Assembly (NCBI GenBank): GCA_026225395.1 | Contig: JAMFSR010000034.1 | Location: 1 to 33,928 of the forward strand | Length of the DNA: 33,928 nt | Direction of reading: 5' to 3' | Origin: Granulicella sapmiensis | GTDB taxonomy: Bacteria > Acidobacteriota > Terriglobia > Terriglobales > Acidobacteriaceae | Shown: positions 1-6,821 of the stretch, piece by piece | How positions within the stretch are numbered: the first letter of the stretch is position 1 | Layout: the number at the start of each line of letters is the position of its first letter | Program-made: the position numbers and the translations under genes | Notes under the pieces: generated by a model | What the model was told of the DNA's origin: nothing | Seen by the model: the letters and a program-made list of their open reading frames with translations, nothing else | Database searches by the model: none

Positions 1-1
1 G

Positions 2-127
2 GGCGACAACATCCAGCTGGAGATCACGCTGCATACGCCGGTCGCGATGGAAAAGGGTCTGCGCTTCGCTATCCGCGAAGGTGGACGCACCGTCGGTGCC
101 GGTACGATTAGCGACATCATCAAGTAG
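2..127 (+). CDS. tuf: Elongation factor Tu, C-terminal end (partial)
   Basis: Only the last 41 residues are in the window. They read in frame from base 2 to a TAG stop and contain the EF-Tu domain III signature [14 protein letters not shown], followed by a short SDIIK tail. EF-Tu carries aminoacyl-tRNA to the ribosome as a GTP complex. The tuf, (trp tRNA), secE, nusG, rplK order is common in bacteria; here an SDR/regulator pair is inserted between tuf and rpmG. The call is secure because the end of EF-Tu is almost invariant. The rest of the gene lies upstream of the window. Confidence 0.95.
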   Translation, partial: GDNIQLEITLHTPVAMEKGLRFAIREGGRTVGAGTISDIIK

Positions 128-152
128 GTCCTGCGCGGACGGCGGGATGCGC

Positions 153-192
153 AAAAGAAAACGGCGAGCCTTTGGGCTCGCCGCTTTCTTTT
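153..192. terminator. Bidirectional Rho-independent terminator between tuf and the SDR gene
   Basis: A perfect 9-bp stem, CGGCGAGCC (162-170) with GGCTCGCCG (175-183), closes a TTTG loop. An A-rich run (153-161) lies on the left and CTTTCTTTT (184-192) on the right, so each strand reads stem then U-run. It would end tuf transcription from the left and the convergent SDR gene from the right. Confidence 0.88.
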
Positions 193-207
193 GTCCTCTT
201 CAAGACT

Positions 208-939
208 TTAGATCTGTGACAGGCCGCCATCGACATAGAGCTCGACACCATTGACGAAGCTCGAATCACTGGAGCCGAGGAAGAGCGCCACGGTGGCGAT
301 CTCTTCGGGCCGGCCGATTTCGCCGCGTGGGATCATCGCCGTGAAGCTGGCCTTTGCATCAGGACCGAGCGGATCGAGGATGGGGGTGTCGATGGGGCCC
401 GGGCTAATGACGTTGACGCGGATCTTGCGATCTTTGAGGTCGTTGGCCCAGGTGCGAGCGAACGAACGCACTGCCGCCTTGCTGGCTGCGTAGACGCCGA
501 AAGCAGGAAAGCCCTTGATGCTGACGATGGAAGCATTAAGGATGATGGACCCGCCATCGGCAAACAGGGGTAAAGCTTTCTGCACGGTGAACAGCGTGCC
601 GCGAACGTTGAGATCGAAGGTCTTGTCGAAGTGGTCTTCGGTGACCTCGCCAATCTTGGCAAACTCGCCATAGCCGGCGCTGGCAAACAGGACATCGATG
701 TGGTCCTTTTCCTTCTTCACGGTCTCGTAAAGTTTGTCGAGATCGGCGAGGTTGGACGCATCGCCCTGCACGCCGGTCACGTTGCGGCCGATGGCTTTGA
801 CGGCTGCATCCAGCGCGTCCTTACGCCTGCCGGTAATGAAGACGTACGCGCCCTCTTCCACGAACAACTTGGCTGTGGCCAGCGCCATTCCTGACGTTGC
901 TGCCGTAATGACGGCTACTTTTCCTTCGAGCTTTCCCAT
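208..939 (-). CDS. Short-chain dehydrogenase/reductase (SDR), classical type
   Basis: A 243-residue protein of normal length for a classical SDR, a Rossmann-fold NAD(P)(H)-dependent oxidoreductase. The catalytic set is visible: Asn111 (DLNVRG), Ser137, Tyr150 and Lys154 in YAASK, then the substrate-side SPGPIDTP loop and the C-terminal VDGG. TGRR near residues 37-40 suggests an NADP(H) preference (inference). The cofactor glycine motif is unusual: residues 12-19 read TAATSGMA, so two of the three TGxxxGxG glycines are alanine. The gene is divergent from an ArsR-type regulator, with a palindrome between them, so it is probably that regulator's target. The substrate cannot be predicted. Confidence 0.9.
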   Translation of the reverse strand: MGKLEGKVAVITAATSGMALATAKLFVEEGAYVFITGRRKDALDAAVKAIGRNVTGVQGDASNLADLDKLYETVKKEKDHIDVLFASAGYGEFAKIGEVTEDHFDKTFDLNVRGTLFTVQKALPLFADGGSIILNASIVSIKGFPAFGVYAASKAAVRSFARTWANDLKDRKIRVNVISPGPIDTPILDPLGPDAKASFTAMIPRGEIGRPEEIATVALFLGSSDSSFVNGVELYVDGGLSQI

Positions 940-1032
940 GGCAATTCATCCTTTCGCTCCTGCCTCCGTTGCTGCTGGGGAGGCTTGGCGGTTTCTACTG
1001 CATGGGATGGAGGGACGGCGCGAAAGATTCAT

Positions 1033-1053
1033 TAGTTCGGAATTTATGAACTA
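1033..1053. promoter_or_regulatory. Candidate operator palindrome between the SDR gene and its regulator
   Basis: TAGTTC (1033-1038) and GAACTA (1048-1053) form a perfect inverted repeat across a 9-bp AT-rich centre. It lies 45 bp upstream of the preferred ArsR start and about 95 bp upstream of the SDR start, in the shared divergent promoter region. Size and symmetry suit a dimeric winged-helix repressor. That the neighbouring regulator binds it is an inference. Confidence 0.5.
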
Positions 1054-1097
1054 TTGCATCCGCATACGAGATGGCGCCCTCTAAGATAGAGAGAGTT

Positions 1098-1490
1098 ATG
1101 CGACCCTTAATTCATCCCGATGTGGAAGACGTTCCGGTGGAGGCGATTCTGCATGCGCTTTCAGACCCGGTCCGGGTGGCCATCTACGCCGATATCGTCG
1201 GGCAGGATTGTTCGCAGAGCTGCTCGGCCTTTCTCCATCTGAGGGACAAGGCCATTCCCAAGTCGACGCTCTCACAGCATTTTAAAATACTGCGCGAAGC
1301 GGGTTTGATCCGAGGCGAGCGCCGAGGCGTGGAGATGCACAATACGTCCCGCTGTGCCGAGATTGAGCAGCGCTATCCGGGGCTGATCTCCACCATCGTC
1401 AACGCGCACAATATCCAGTTGGCGAGCGAGGCAAAGGCGGCGAAAAAGTCCGTGAAGAAGGCGGCGCGGCGGGCAGTTTTGGCCGTTTAG
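1098..1490 (+). CDS. ArsR-type winged-helix transcriptional regulator
   Basis: A 130-residue DNA-binding regulator. The start at 1098 (MRPLIHPDVE) is preferred over an in-frame ATG at 1071 because GATAGAGAGAG lies just upstream and the ArsR-like domain begins right after it. The helix-turn-helix is seen as ILHALSDPVRVAIY (residues 17-30) and the recognition-helix region KSTLSQHFKILREAGLI (55-71), followed by the wing. Two cysteines (C38, C42) precede the recognition helix; they could be redox or metal responsive, but the sequence does not show this. The tail is Lys/Ala-rich. It is divergent from the SDR gene and probably represses it and itself through the 1033-1053 palindrome. Confidence 0.85.
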   Translation: MRPLIHPDVEDVPVEAILHALSDPVRVAIYADIVGQDCSQSCSAFLHLRDKAIPKSTLSQHFKILREAGLIRGERRGVEMHNTSRCAEIEQRYPGLISTIVNAHNIQLASEAKAAKKSVKKAARRAVLAV

Positions 1491-1492
1491 CT

Positions 1493-1520
1493 TTCCCAAA
1501 GACACGGTTTCGTGGATAAT
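1493..1520 (+). promoter_or_regulatory. Weak candidate promoter for rpmG/tRNA-Trp/secE
   Basis: GATAAT at 1515-1520 is a good -10 match. TTCCCA at 1493-1498, 16 bp upstream, is only a partial -35 match. It lies just after the ArsR stop, where a promoter for the ribosomal block would be expected. Support is weak. Confidence 0.25.
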
Positions 1521-1641
1521 AGATGAGGAAGAGCGTGTGCCTGACCGCTCTGATCCCAGAAGCACAATTTCAGGAACAGGGCAGCAGGGGCCCCAAACCC
1601 TGCGTCGCGGCGTGTCAGGAGCAATCCGAAACACACTGCTC

Positions 1642-1660
1642 GCCAGCCGAGGTGGCTGGC
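1642..1660 (+). promoter_or_regulatory. Hairpin in the rpmG leader
   Basis: GCCAGCC (1642-1648) pairs perfectly with GGCTGGC (1654-1660) around GAGGT. The stem ends 9 nt before the rpmG Shine-Dalgarno (GAGGAAG, 1670-1676). There is no U-run, so it is not a terminator. It could stabilise the mRNA or influence initiation. Confidence 0.4.
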
Positions 1661-1684
1661 CAAACTAGAGAGGAAGTAAAACCA

Positions 1685-1834
1685 ATGCGCGAAATCATCA
1701 CCCTGCAATGCCCGACCTGTAAGAACCGCAACTACTCGACGACGAAGAATAAGAAGACCACCACTGGCCGTCTCGAGATGTCCAAGTTCTGCAATACGTG
1801 CCGCAAGCACACGGATCATAAAGAGACCAAGTAA
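1685..1834 (+). CDS. rpmG: 50S ribosomal protein L33
   Basis: A 49-residue L33 of normal length, beginning [17 protein letters not shown]. The start is fixed by GAGGAAG 8 nt upstream; a longer frame opening at 1523 has no such site and no L33 homology. Cys9, Cys12, Cys36 and Cys39 form the two CxxC pairs of the zinc-binding (C+) form of L33. L33 lies near the tRNA exit site of the large subunit. It is the first gene of the rpmG, tRNA-Trp, secE, nusG, rplK block. Confidence 0.95.
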   Translation: MREIITLQCPTCKNRNYSTTKNKKTTTGRLEMSKFCNTCRKHTDHKETK

Positions 1835-1907
1835 GGGTCCAGGTTTCAGGCCCCAGGGCCCAGCGTGCACCTGCTGGACCCTAAGCCCTGAACCCTAAAC
1901 CCTCGCT
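1835..1907. repeat. Inverted repeat and CCCTAAR-type heptamer run between rpmG and tRNA-Trp
   Basis: GGGTCCAG (1835-1842), directly after the rpmG stop, is the exact reverse complement of CTGGACCC (1874-1881). It is followed by a heptamer series CCCTAAG, CCCTGAA, CCCTAAA, CCCT (about 1879-1903), which resembles a short telomere-type repeat. The inverted repeat could fold as a long-loop hairpin. Function is unknown. Confidence 0.5.
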
Positions 1908-1911
1908 TCAC

Positions 1912-1987
1912 AGGGGCGTAAGCTCAACGGTTAAACTGTCGGTCTCCAAAACCGAACTTCTCGGTTCGAATCCGAGCGCCCCTGCCA
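1912..1987 (+). tRNA. tRNA-Trp (anticodon CCA), 3' CCA encoded
   Basis: A complete cloverleaf can be drawn. The acceptor stem is AGGGGCG (1912-1918) with CGCCCCT (1977-1983). The anticodon stem is TCGGT/ACCGA around loop CTCCAAA, with CCA at 1946-1948. The T-arm is CTCGG-TTCGAAT-CCGAG (1960-1976). The discriminator is G1984 and CCA is genomically encoded at 1985-1987. A Trp tRNA before secE-nusG is a common bacterial arrangement. Confidence 0.95.
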
Positions 1988-2077
1988 ACATCTTCACCGG
2001 CCAGCATGTGCGCCGGGTACGCACCACAAAACTCCGCAACGCAGTCCAGCGTTGCACCAAGGTTCAGGACGAGCATC

Positions 2078-2341
2078 ATGGCAAAAGCAGCCGTAGTTGA
2101 AACCACCGAACAGGGCACGGGCGTCCAGCGCGTCACCGCCGGGCCCGAGCGTCTCATGCTGTTCCTGAAGGACGTCCGCGAAGAGATGCGCAAGGTTGTT
2201 ACGCCTTCGCGCGCCGAAGTCCAGAGCACGACCATCGTTGTCGTCGTTTGCGTGTTTCTCTTCGCCGCATACTTCGAGCTGGTCGACCTTACCCTGGGCC
2301 GCGGCGTCGATAAGATCCTGTTGCATCTCACCAAGCACTAA
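2078..2341 (+). CDS. secE: Preprotein translocase subunit SecE
   Basis: An 87-residue single-spanning subunit of the SecYEG channel. The start at 2078 (MAKAAVVE) is preferred because AGGACGAG lies just upstream and the extra residues of the longer frame from 2006 overlap the tRNA-proximal region. The conserved amphipathic segment is seen as FLKDVREEMRKVVTPSRAEVQ, followed by one membrane helix (TTIVVVVCVFLFAAYFELVD). The length is typical of short bacterial SecE. The gene follows tRNA-Trp and precedes nusG, the canonical order. Confidence 0.93.
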   Translation: MAKAAVVETTEQGTGVQRVTAGPERLMLFLKDVREEMRKVVTPSRAEVQSTTIVVVVCVFLFAAYFELVDLTLGRGVDKILLHLTKH

Positions 2342-2399
2342 AGGCAGTCGCAACACCCGCGAAGCCGGCAACACATGCCGGACGCGAAAAGGCATAACG

Positions 2400-3065
2400 A
2401 TGGCAGAAGAACTAGAGCAGGACCTGGCAGCAGAGAACGTCGGCGGAGAAGCCGACCAGACCATTCAGGCCGATGGCGCCCTGGCGGAGACACCGGCAGC
2501 TGAACCGGCCGCTGCGCCGGTCAACGAAAATTTCAAGTGGTACATCATCCACGCCTACTCTGGCTTTGAGCGCAAGGTGAAGGAGTCACTGATGTCTCGC
2601 GTCGCTGCCTACCACCTCGAAGACCGCGTCGGCCGCATCGAGATTCCTACCGAGCCGACCACCGAGATGCGCAACGGCAAGAAGTACACGATCGACCGTG
2701 TCTTCCTTCCGGGTTACGTCTTCGTCGAGATGGCGCTCGATAACGATCTCTGGCATGTGGTGAAAAACACGCCGCGAGTCACCGGGTTCCTCCAGACCGG
2801 CGACCAGCCCAATGCGCTCTCCGAGGCCGAAGTCAACGCGATGCTGAATCGCTCCGACGCCACGAAGGAAAAGCCCAAGCTCAAGATGAAGTTCTCCAAG
2901 GGCGAGCAGGTCCGCATCACCGAGGGCCCGTTCTCGAACTTCAACGGCGCCGTCGACGATGTCAACGAAGACAAGCAGACCCTCAAGGTCATGGTTTCGA
3001 TCTTCGGCCGTCCTACACCCACCGAGGTTTCGTTCTCGAACGTTGAAAAGTTCGAGGAAGAGTAA
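2400..3065 (+). CDS. nusG: Transcription termination/antitermination protein NusG
   Basis: A 221-residue protein from ATG 2400 with GAAAAGG upstream; the longer frame from 2196 overlaps secE and is rejected. Residues 1-44 are an acidic, Ala/Glu/Pro-rich extension absent from short NusG proteins such as that of E. coli. The NGN domain starts at FKWYIIHAYSGFERKVKE (45-62), with the signature FLPGYVFVEM at 102-111. The KOW domain occupies about 165-218 (KGEQVRITEGPFSNFNG). NusG binds RNA polymerase and links it to Rho or to ribosomal S10. It lies 58 nt after secE and 109 nt before rplK. Confidence 0.95.
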   Translation: MAEELEQDLAAENVGGEADQTIQADGALAETPAAEPAAAPVNENFKWYIIHAYSGFERKVKESLMSRVAAYHLEDRVGRIEIPTEPTTEMRNGKKYTIDRVFLPGYVFVEMALDNDLWHVVKNTPRVTGFLQTGDQPNALSEAEVNAMLNRSDATKEKPKLKMKFSKGEQVRITEGPFSNFNGAVDDVNEDKQTLKVMVSIFGRPTPTEVSFSNVEKFEEE

Positions 3066-3174
3066 GACAACAAGTTTCAGGAGCACAGCCCGGGCGCTTC
3101 CCCGGACCTTCTAACTCCTGCGCAGCACAAAATCCGCGCGGCCCTGGCCCGCATAGAGAAGAAGGAATACGCAC

Positions 3175-3612
3175 ATGGCACCGAAGAAAATCACCGGATA
3201 CGTCAAGCTCCAGATCACCGCCGGCAAGGCGACCCCCGCACCGCCGGTCGGCCCCGCGCTCGGACAAGCGCAGGTCAACATCATGGAGTTCTGCAAGCAG
3301 TTCAACGAGCGCACCAGCAAAGATCCCAACGTCACCGGCATGACCGTTCCGGTTGTGATCACCGTGTACGCGGACCGTACCTTCAGCTTCATCACCAAGA
3401 CGCCCCCGGCGCCTGTGTTGCTGCTCAAGGCCGCCGGCATCGAAAAGGGCTCCGGCACACCGAACAAGGACAAGAAGGGCAAGGTCACCGAGAAACAGAT
3501 TCTCGAGATCGCCAAGGTCAAGATGCCGGACATGAACGCGAACTCGGTTGAGGCTGCTGCCAAGACCATCCGCGGCACTGCCCGCTCCATGGGCATCGAC
3601 GTCGTCGCGTAG
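3175..3612 (+). CDS. rplK: 50S ribosomal protein L11
   Basis: A 145-residue L11 of normal length. The signature blocks are [30 protein letters not shown] and [11 protein letters not shown]11 binds 23S rRNA at the GTPase-associated centre. AGAAGAAGGA upstream supports the start at 3175. In most bacteria rplA follows within a few bases; here a terminator follows and rplA is at 27936. The upstream leader (3066-3174) contains no GGTGGGAG element of the kind seen before rplA. Confidence 0.96.
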   Translation: MAPKKITGYVKLQITAGKATPAPPVGPALGQAQVNIMEFCKQFNERTSKDPNVTGMTVPVVITVYADRTFSFITKTPPAPVLLLKAAGIEKGSGTPNKDKKGKVTEKQILEIAKVKMPDMNANSVEAAAKTIRGTARSMGIDVVA

Positions 3613-3640
3613 TTTTGCTTTTCTAACCTCGCTTCTAATC

Positions 3641-3705
3641 AAGAAGGGCGCTGGTTGTAGTCGCAACGGTTCGCCGTTGCGATTCCCGCCAAGCCCTTCT
3701 TTTTC
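3641..3705 (+). terminator. Rho-independent terminator after rplK (UUCG loop)
   Basis: An outer stem, AAGAAGGGC (3641-3649) with GCCCTTCTT (3693-3701), runs into TTTTT. An inner perfect 9-bp hairpin, TCGCAACGG (3661-3669) with CCGTTGCGA (3674-3682), closes a TTCG loop. The signal would end the rpmG-rplK transcript and so separate it from rplA. Confidence 0.85.
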
Positions 3706-3712
3706 ATTTAAG

Positions 3713-3745
3713 TTGACGACGGCATCCCTGGCTTTCAGGTAATCT
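3713..3745 (+). promoter_or_regulatory. Weak candidate promoter for the ArnT-like gene
   Basis: TTGACG (3713-3718) is a good -35. The best -10 is GGTAAT/TAATCT (3738-3745), with long spacing of 19-21 bp. The ATG at 3754 is only about 9 nt further and lacks a clear Shine-Dalgarno, so a leaderless transcript is possible. Support is low. Confidence 0.25.
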
Positions 3746-3753
3746 TTCGCTCA

Positions 3754-5100
3754 ATGCCAAAACTCAGTCGCACGCAGAAGGTCGGGCTTTGGCTGGCGCT
3801 CGGCCTGGCGCTGCGCATCCTGCTCATCGTATTTCCGCGCTCGCTCGATGACGACACAGCGGTCTACGCCGAACTGGGCCACAATCTGCTGCATCATCAC
3901 GTCTACGGTCTGGTCAACGAGGCGGGAGTCATCGTACCTTCGCTGTTTCGCCTTCCCGGTTATCCCCTGTTTCTCGCAGTCTTTGGCGGCAACTTGCGTG
4001 TGGTGGAGCTTGTGCAAAGCGCGCTGGACCTTTTCGGCTGCTGGCTCCTGGCCTCTGCGGTCCGCATGCGGCTTGGCGGCCGCGCGGCAGAGTGGACGTT
4101 GGCCTTAGGCTCGCTTTGCCTCTTCACTGCGGCCTATGCCGCCACCGCGCTCACCGAAAGCCTTTCCGTCTTCGCCGTCTGCTGCGGCATTTATGGCTTC
4201 GCCCGCTGGAGTGTGGAGAAGACCATCCGCTGGGTGGCATGTATGGCTGGGGCCGCGGCTCTTGCCATGCTCCTGCGTCCTGATGGCGCATTGCTGCTTG
4301 CAGCGCTGCTTTGCACTGTACTGTCGGCTTCGCTGCCCGCAATGCGCCGCGGTTTTCGAGATGCAGCGCTGCTGCTGGTGCTGGCCTGCGCACCGCTCAG
4401 CATTTGGGCTGCACGCAACTACGTGACCTTCCACGTCTTTCAGCCGCTCGCGCCACGCCACGTCAACGACCCCGGCGAGCGCGTAAACCTCGGCTTCTAT
4501 CGTTGGCTCCGGACCTGGTCGGTGGAGTTCGTGACGACCGGCAACGTCTTTTGGAGTGTGGGCTCGGACGAGTTGAACATCGACGATCTCCCGCCGCGCG
4601 CTTTCGATTCTCCACAACAGCGCCGCCAAACCGAAGAGCTTTTCAATCTCTACAACGCCCAGCAGCACCAGGTTGATGCCCCGCTCGACGCAAAGTTTGC
4701 CGCGCTCGCCAGCCAGCGCATCCGCGAGCATCCCTTCCGCTATTGCGTCACAGTACCACTGCGGCGCATTGCAGATATGCTGCTACGGCCACGCACCGAA
4801 ACCTATAACATCGACGCCTTCTGGTGGCGCATCAGCGACCACCCCTGGCAAAGCATCGCGGCCATCGCGCTTGGGCTTGTCAACCTTGCGTACATGCTCG
4901 CGGCGTTCTGTGGCCTGGTACGGCGGCGCGTCCCATTCGGCATGCTGCTTGGCAGCTACTTTGTGCTGCGGTGCATTCTGCTGGGCACTCTGGAGAACCC
5001 GGAACCGCGTTACTCGTTGGAGCTCTATCCGGTGGTCTTGATCGCAGCGGCTTCGCTCGCACAGCGCCCCCGTCCGACCGTTCCGGCGGTCCAACCCTAA
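3754..5100 (+). CDS. Polytopic membrane glycosyltransferase-like protein (GT39/ArnT-type fold)
   Basis: A 448-residue inner-membrane protein with many hydrophobic segments. After the first helix, an Asp-rich loop (RSLDDDTAVYAELGHNLL, residues 29-46) matches the catalytic acidic loop of GT-C enzymes that use polyprenyl-phosphate sugars. RLPGYPLFLA (66-75) and TALTESLS (131-138) are further hallmarks of this superfamily. The donor and acceptor cannot be predicted. It is transcribed after the rplK terminator. Its stop overlaps that of the convergent phosphatidyltransferase gene by 4 bp. Family placement is good, exact function unknown. Confidence 0.75.
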   Translation: MPKLSRTQKVGLWLALGLALRILLIVFPRSLDDDTAVYAELGHNLLHHHVYGLVNEAGVIVPSLFRLPGYPLFLAVFGGNLRVVELVQSALDLFGCWLLASAVRMRLGGRAAEWTLALGSLCLFTAAYAATALTESLSVFAVCCGIYGFARWSVEKTIRWVACMAGAAALAMLLRPDGALLLAALLCTVLSASLPAMRRGFRDAALLLVLACAPLSIWAARNYVTFHVFQPLAPRHVNDPGERVNLGFYRWLRTWSVEFVTTGNVFWSVGSDELNIDDLPPRAFDSPQQRRQTEELFNLYNAQQHQVDAPLDAKFAALASQRIREHPFRYCVTVPLRRIADMLLRPRTETYNIDAFWWRISDHPWQSIAAIALGLVNLAYMLAAFCGLVRRRVPFGMLLGSYFVLRCILLGTLENPEPRYSLELYPVVLIAAASLAQRPRPTVPAVQP

Positions 5101-5786
5101 GTCGTAATCGAGGGACCGCAAAGCCCGCGATCCCGGGCAGGTACGGCGCTTACTGCCTCGCGCCTCTGGGGATAACCGACGGTCCGAGCCACGCACCATT
5201 CCAGTTCCATCAGTCGAATCCGCAGCGCCGCGCTCAGCGTCTTCACGTCCCTGCGCCACTCTGACAACACGACCGACATCACCAGTCCTTCCAAATTGCA
5301 CACGATGCCAAGCACCAAAGCCATAGCGATCAGCCAACCTCCGCGCCCGGTTGCGAACGCCGCAGTCACCGCAACCGCCATCACCAAACCCCAGGTCTTC
5401 GCCAGGTACGAGTGGTAGCTCGCCGGCTTGCCGAACTTGGCGAAGTCGAACGTGAACCGTGCCGCCTCCAAAGAAAGGAGTTCTCCCAGGAGCCAGGCAT
5501 GCGTGCGCAACACATCGCGATGCCCCATCCATAGTGCGACCGCAACGCCCAGATAAAACACCGTATCAGCCATCGAATCAAACACCCGCACGGCGGCCGT
5601 ATCGCACTTCCATCGCCGAGCCAGCACACCATCGAAGATGTCCGACAACAGCGCCGCCACGATCATTGCAGCCATCGCCACACCGTTCCATCCACACGCC
5701 TGCCCGGCAACCATCAACGGGCCCAGCGCCGCGCGTCCAGCGGCCATCAACCACGGAACCTGCTCCTTGCGAAAGCTCATCTGCAT
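5097..5786 (-). CDS. CDP-alcohol phosphatidyltransferase family protein
   Basis: A 229-residue membrane protein that would transfer a phosphatidyl or similar group from a CDP-linked donor to an alcohol. The start at 5786 (MQMSFRKEQ) follows a strong AAGGGGGAG site; upstream in-frame codons to 5942 run into the GntR gene. The family motif DGxxARx8GxxxDxxxD is present at residues 52-74, with D52 G53, A56 R57, D70 and D74 in exact spacing, but the central glycine is Val66. Several hydrophobic helices follow. It lies downstream of the GntR gene on the same strand, 82 nt apart. The substrate alcohol is unknown. Confidence 0.82.
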   Translation of the reverse strand: MQMSFRKEQVPWLMAAGRAALGPLMVAGQACGWNGVAMAAMIVAALLSDIFDGVLARRWKCDTAAVRVFDSMADTVFYLGVAVALWMGHRDVLRTHAWLLGELLSLEAARFTFDFAKFGKPASYHSYLAKTWGLVMAVAVTAAFATGRGGWLIAMALVLGIVCNLEGLVMSVVLSEWRRDVKTLSAALRIRLMELEWCVARTVGYPQRREAVSAVPARDRGLCGPSITT

Positions 5787-5868
5787 CGTCTCCCCCTTGA
5801 ACTGCATAGGAGAAGCGTAGGCAAACTGCAGCGTCAGCAAAGGTCGCTTCGTGATGCTTTCGCAAGTG

Positions 5869-6780
5869 TCACAACTGCAACGAACTGGCCGAGTACCGTG
5901 CCAGCATCTCGCGCGTAGCCTCGGCCAGCAGGCGAAACACAATCACTTGCGGCCCCTTCGGCAACCCTGGCAGCTTCGCCGTCGCCGCATCGCAAAGGAT
6001 CGCGCTCGCCTGCGACACACCCCGCTGCCAGCGTGGCTTGCTGGCATTGCAGAAGATCAATGCGTCGCTTGGCACACCGGCCGCAGCCAGCATTGTCTTC
6101 GCTATCGAGAGAAACTCGCTCCACTGCGACACCACCGCGATCAGATGGCCCTTCGGCGGAGGGAGGTACGGAGTGAGCCAAGCCGTCGCCGACGAAATTT
6201 GCAGCGTGATCAACTCCACGCCCATTGGCAGCGCCGCGCGGACTGACGTTTCCTTGCTCGGCCTGCAAAGCGGAATCGCTCCATCGAGCGCTCCGGCCAC
6301 GCTCTCTTCCACTGCCGCTTCGCGTACCGGGAACGTCGTAGCCTCGCGAATTTCCGCCAGCAGAATCCGCCGCAACTCCGCATCCGGATCAATCAGCAGC
6401 AGATGGTCCGGCGGCGGCGCAGCCAGCCACTCGGCCACACGAGCGCGTACTGCCTCTGCCGGCAGATCAAGCTCCCGTGCCGCGCGAAAGAAGTTTGCAA
6501 TCGCTACGTCGAGAACCTGTTCCGGCGTCGCCTCCGGCTTGGTCTGCTGGCGCACGTATACACCGCTGCCGTGCCGGGTCTCCGTCCAGCCTTCGCGCTC
6601 CAGCTCACGATAGCCCGCGCTGATCGTATTCGGATGAATCGCAAACCGCCGCGCCAGCTCACGCGTGCTTGGCAGCTTCTCGCCCGGCTTTAAATCACCG
6701 GAAAGGATAGCGAGCACCACCTGTGTCACCAGCTGTCGATACAACGGCACATCGCTACCCGGCGCAAACCACAAACGCAC
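5869..6780 (-). CDS. GntR-family transcriptional regulator
   Basis: A 303-residue regulator. Residues 11-77 form the GntR winged helix: VPLYRQLVTQV, LKPGEKLPSTRELARRFAIHPNTI, then GYRELEREGWTETRHGSGVYV. The C-terminal 220 residues are not a MocR aminotransferase domain (too short, no PLP-lysine motif) and I do not recognise their ligand class. The gene lies 41 nt after the metalloprotease and 82 nt before the phosphatidyltransferase on the same strand, so the three may be cotranscribed. Its targets are unknown. Confidence 0.85.
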   Translation of the reverse strand: MRLWFAPGSDVPLYRQLVTQVVLAILSGDLKPGEKLPSTRELARRFAIHPNTISAGYRELEREGWTETRHGSGVYVRQQTKPEATPEQVLDVAIANFFRAARELDLPAEAVRARVAEWLAAPPPDHLLLIDPDAELRRILLAEIREATTFPVREAAVEESVAGALDGAIPLCRPSKETSVRAALPMGVELITLQISSATAWLTPYLPPPKGHLIAVVSQWSEFLSIAKTMLAAAGVPSDALIFCNASKPRWQRGVSQASAILCDAATAKLPGLPKGPQVIVFRLLAEATREMLARYSASSLQL

Positions 6781-6821
6781 GTAAAAGCCTCCGAAACGAA
6801 TGCAGCGATTCTATGCGACGG

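Noticed and set aside
2196..2399. Longer nusG start at 2196
   Set aside because: It overlaps secE and lacks a ribosome site; ATG 2400 has GAAAAGG upstream.
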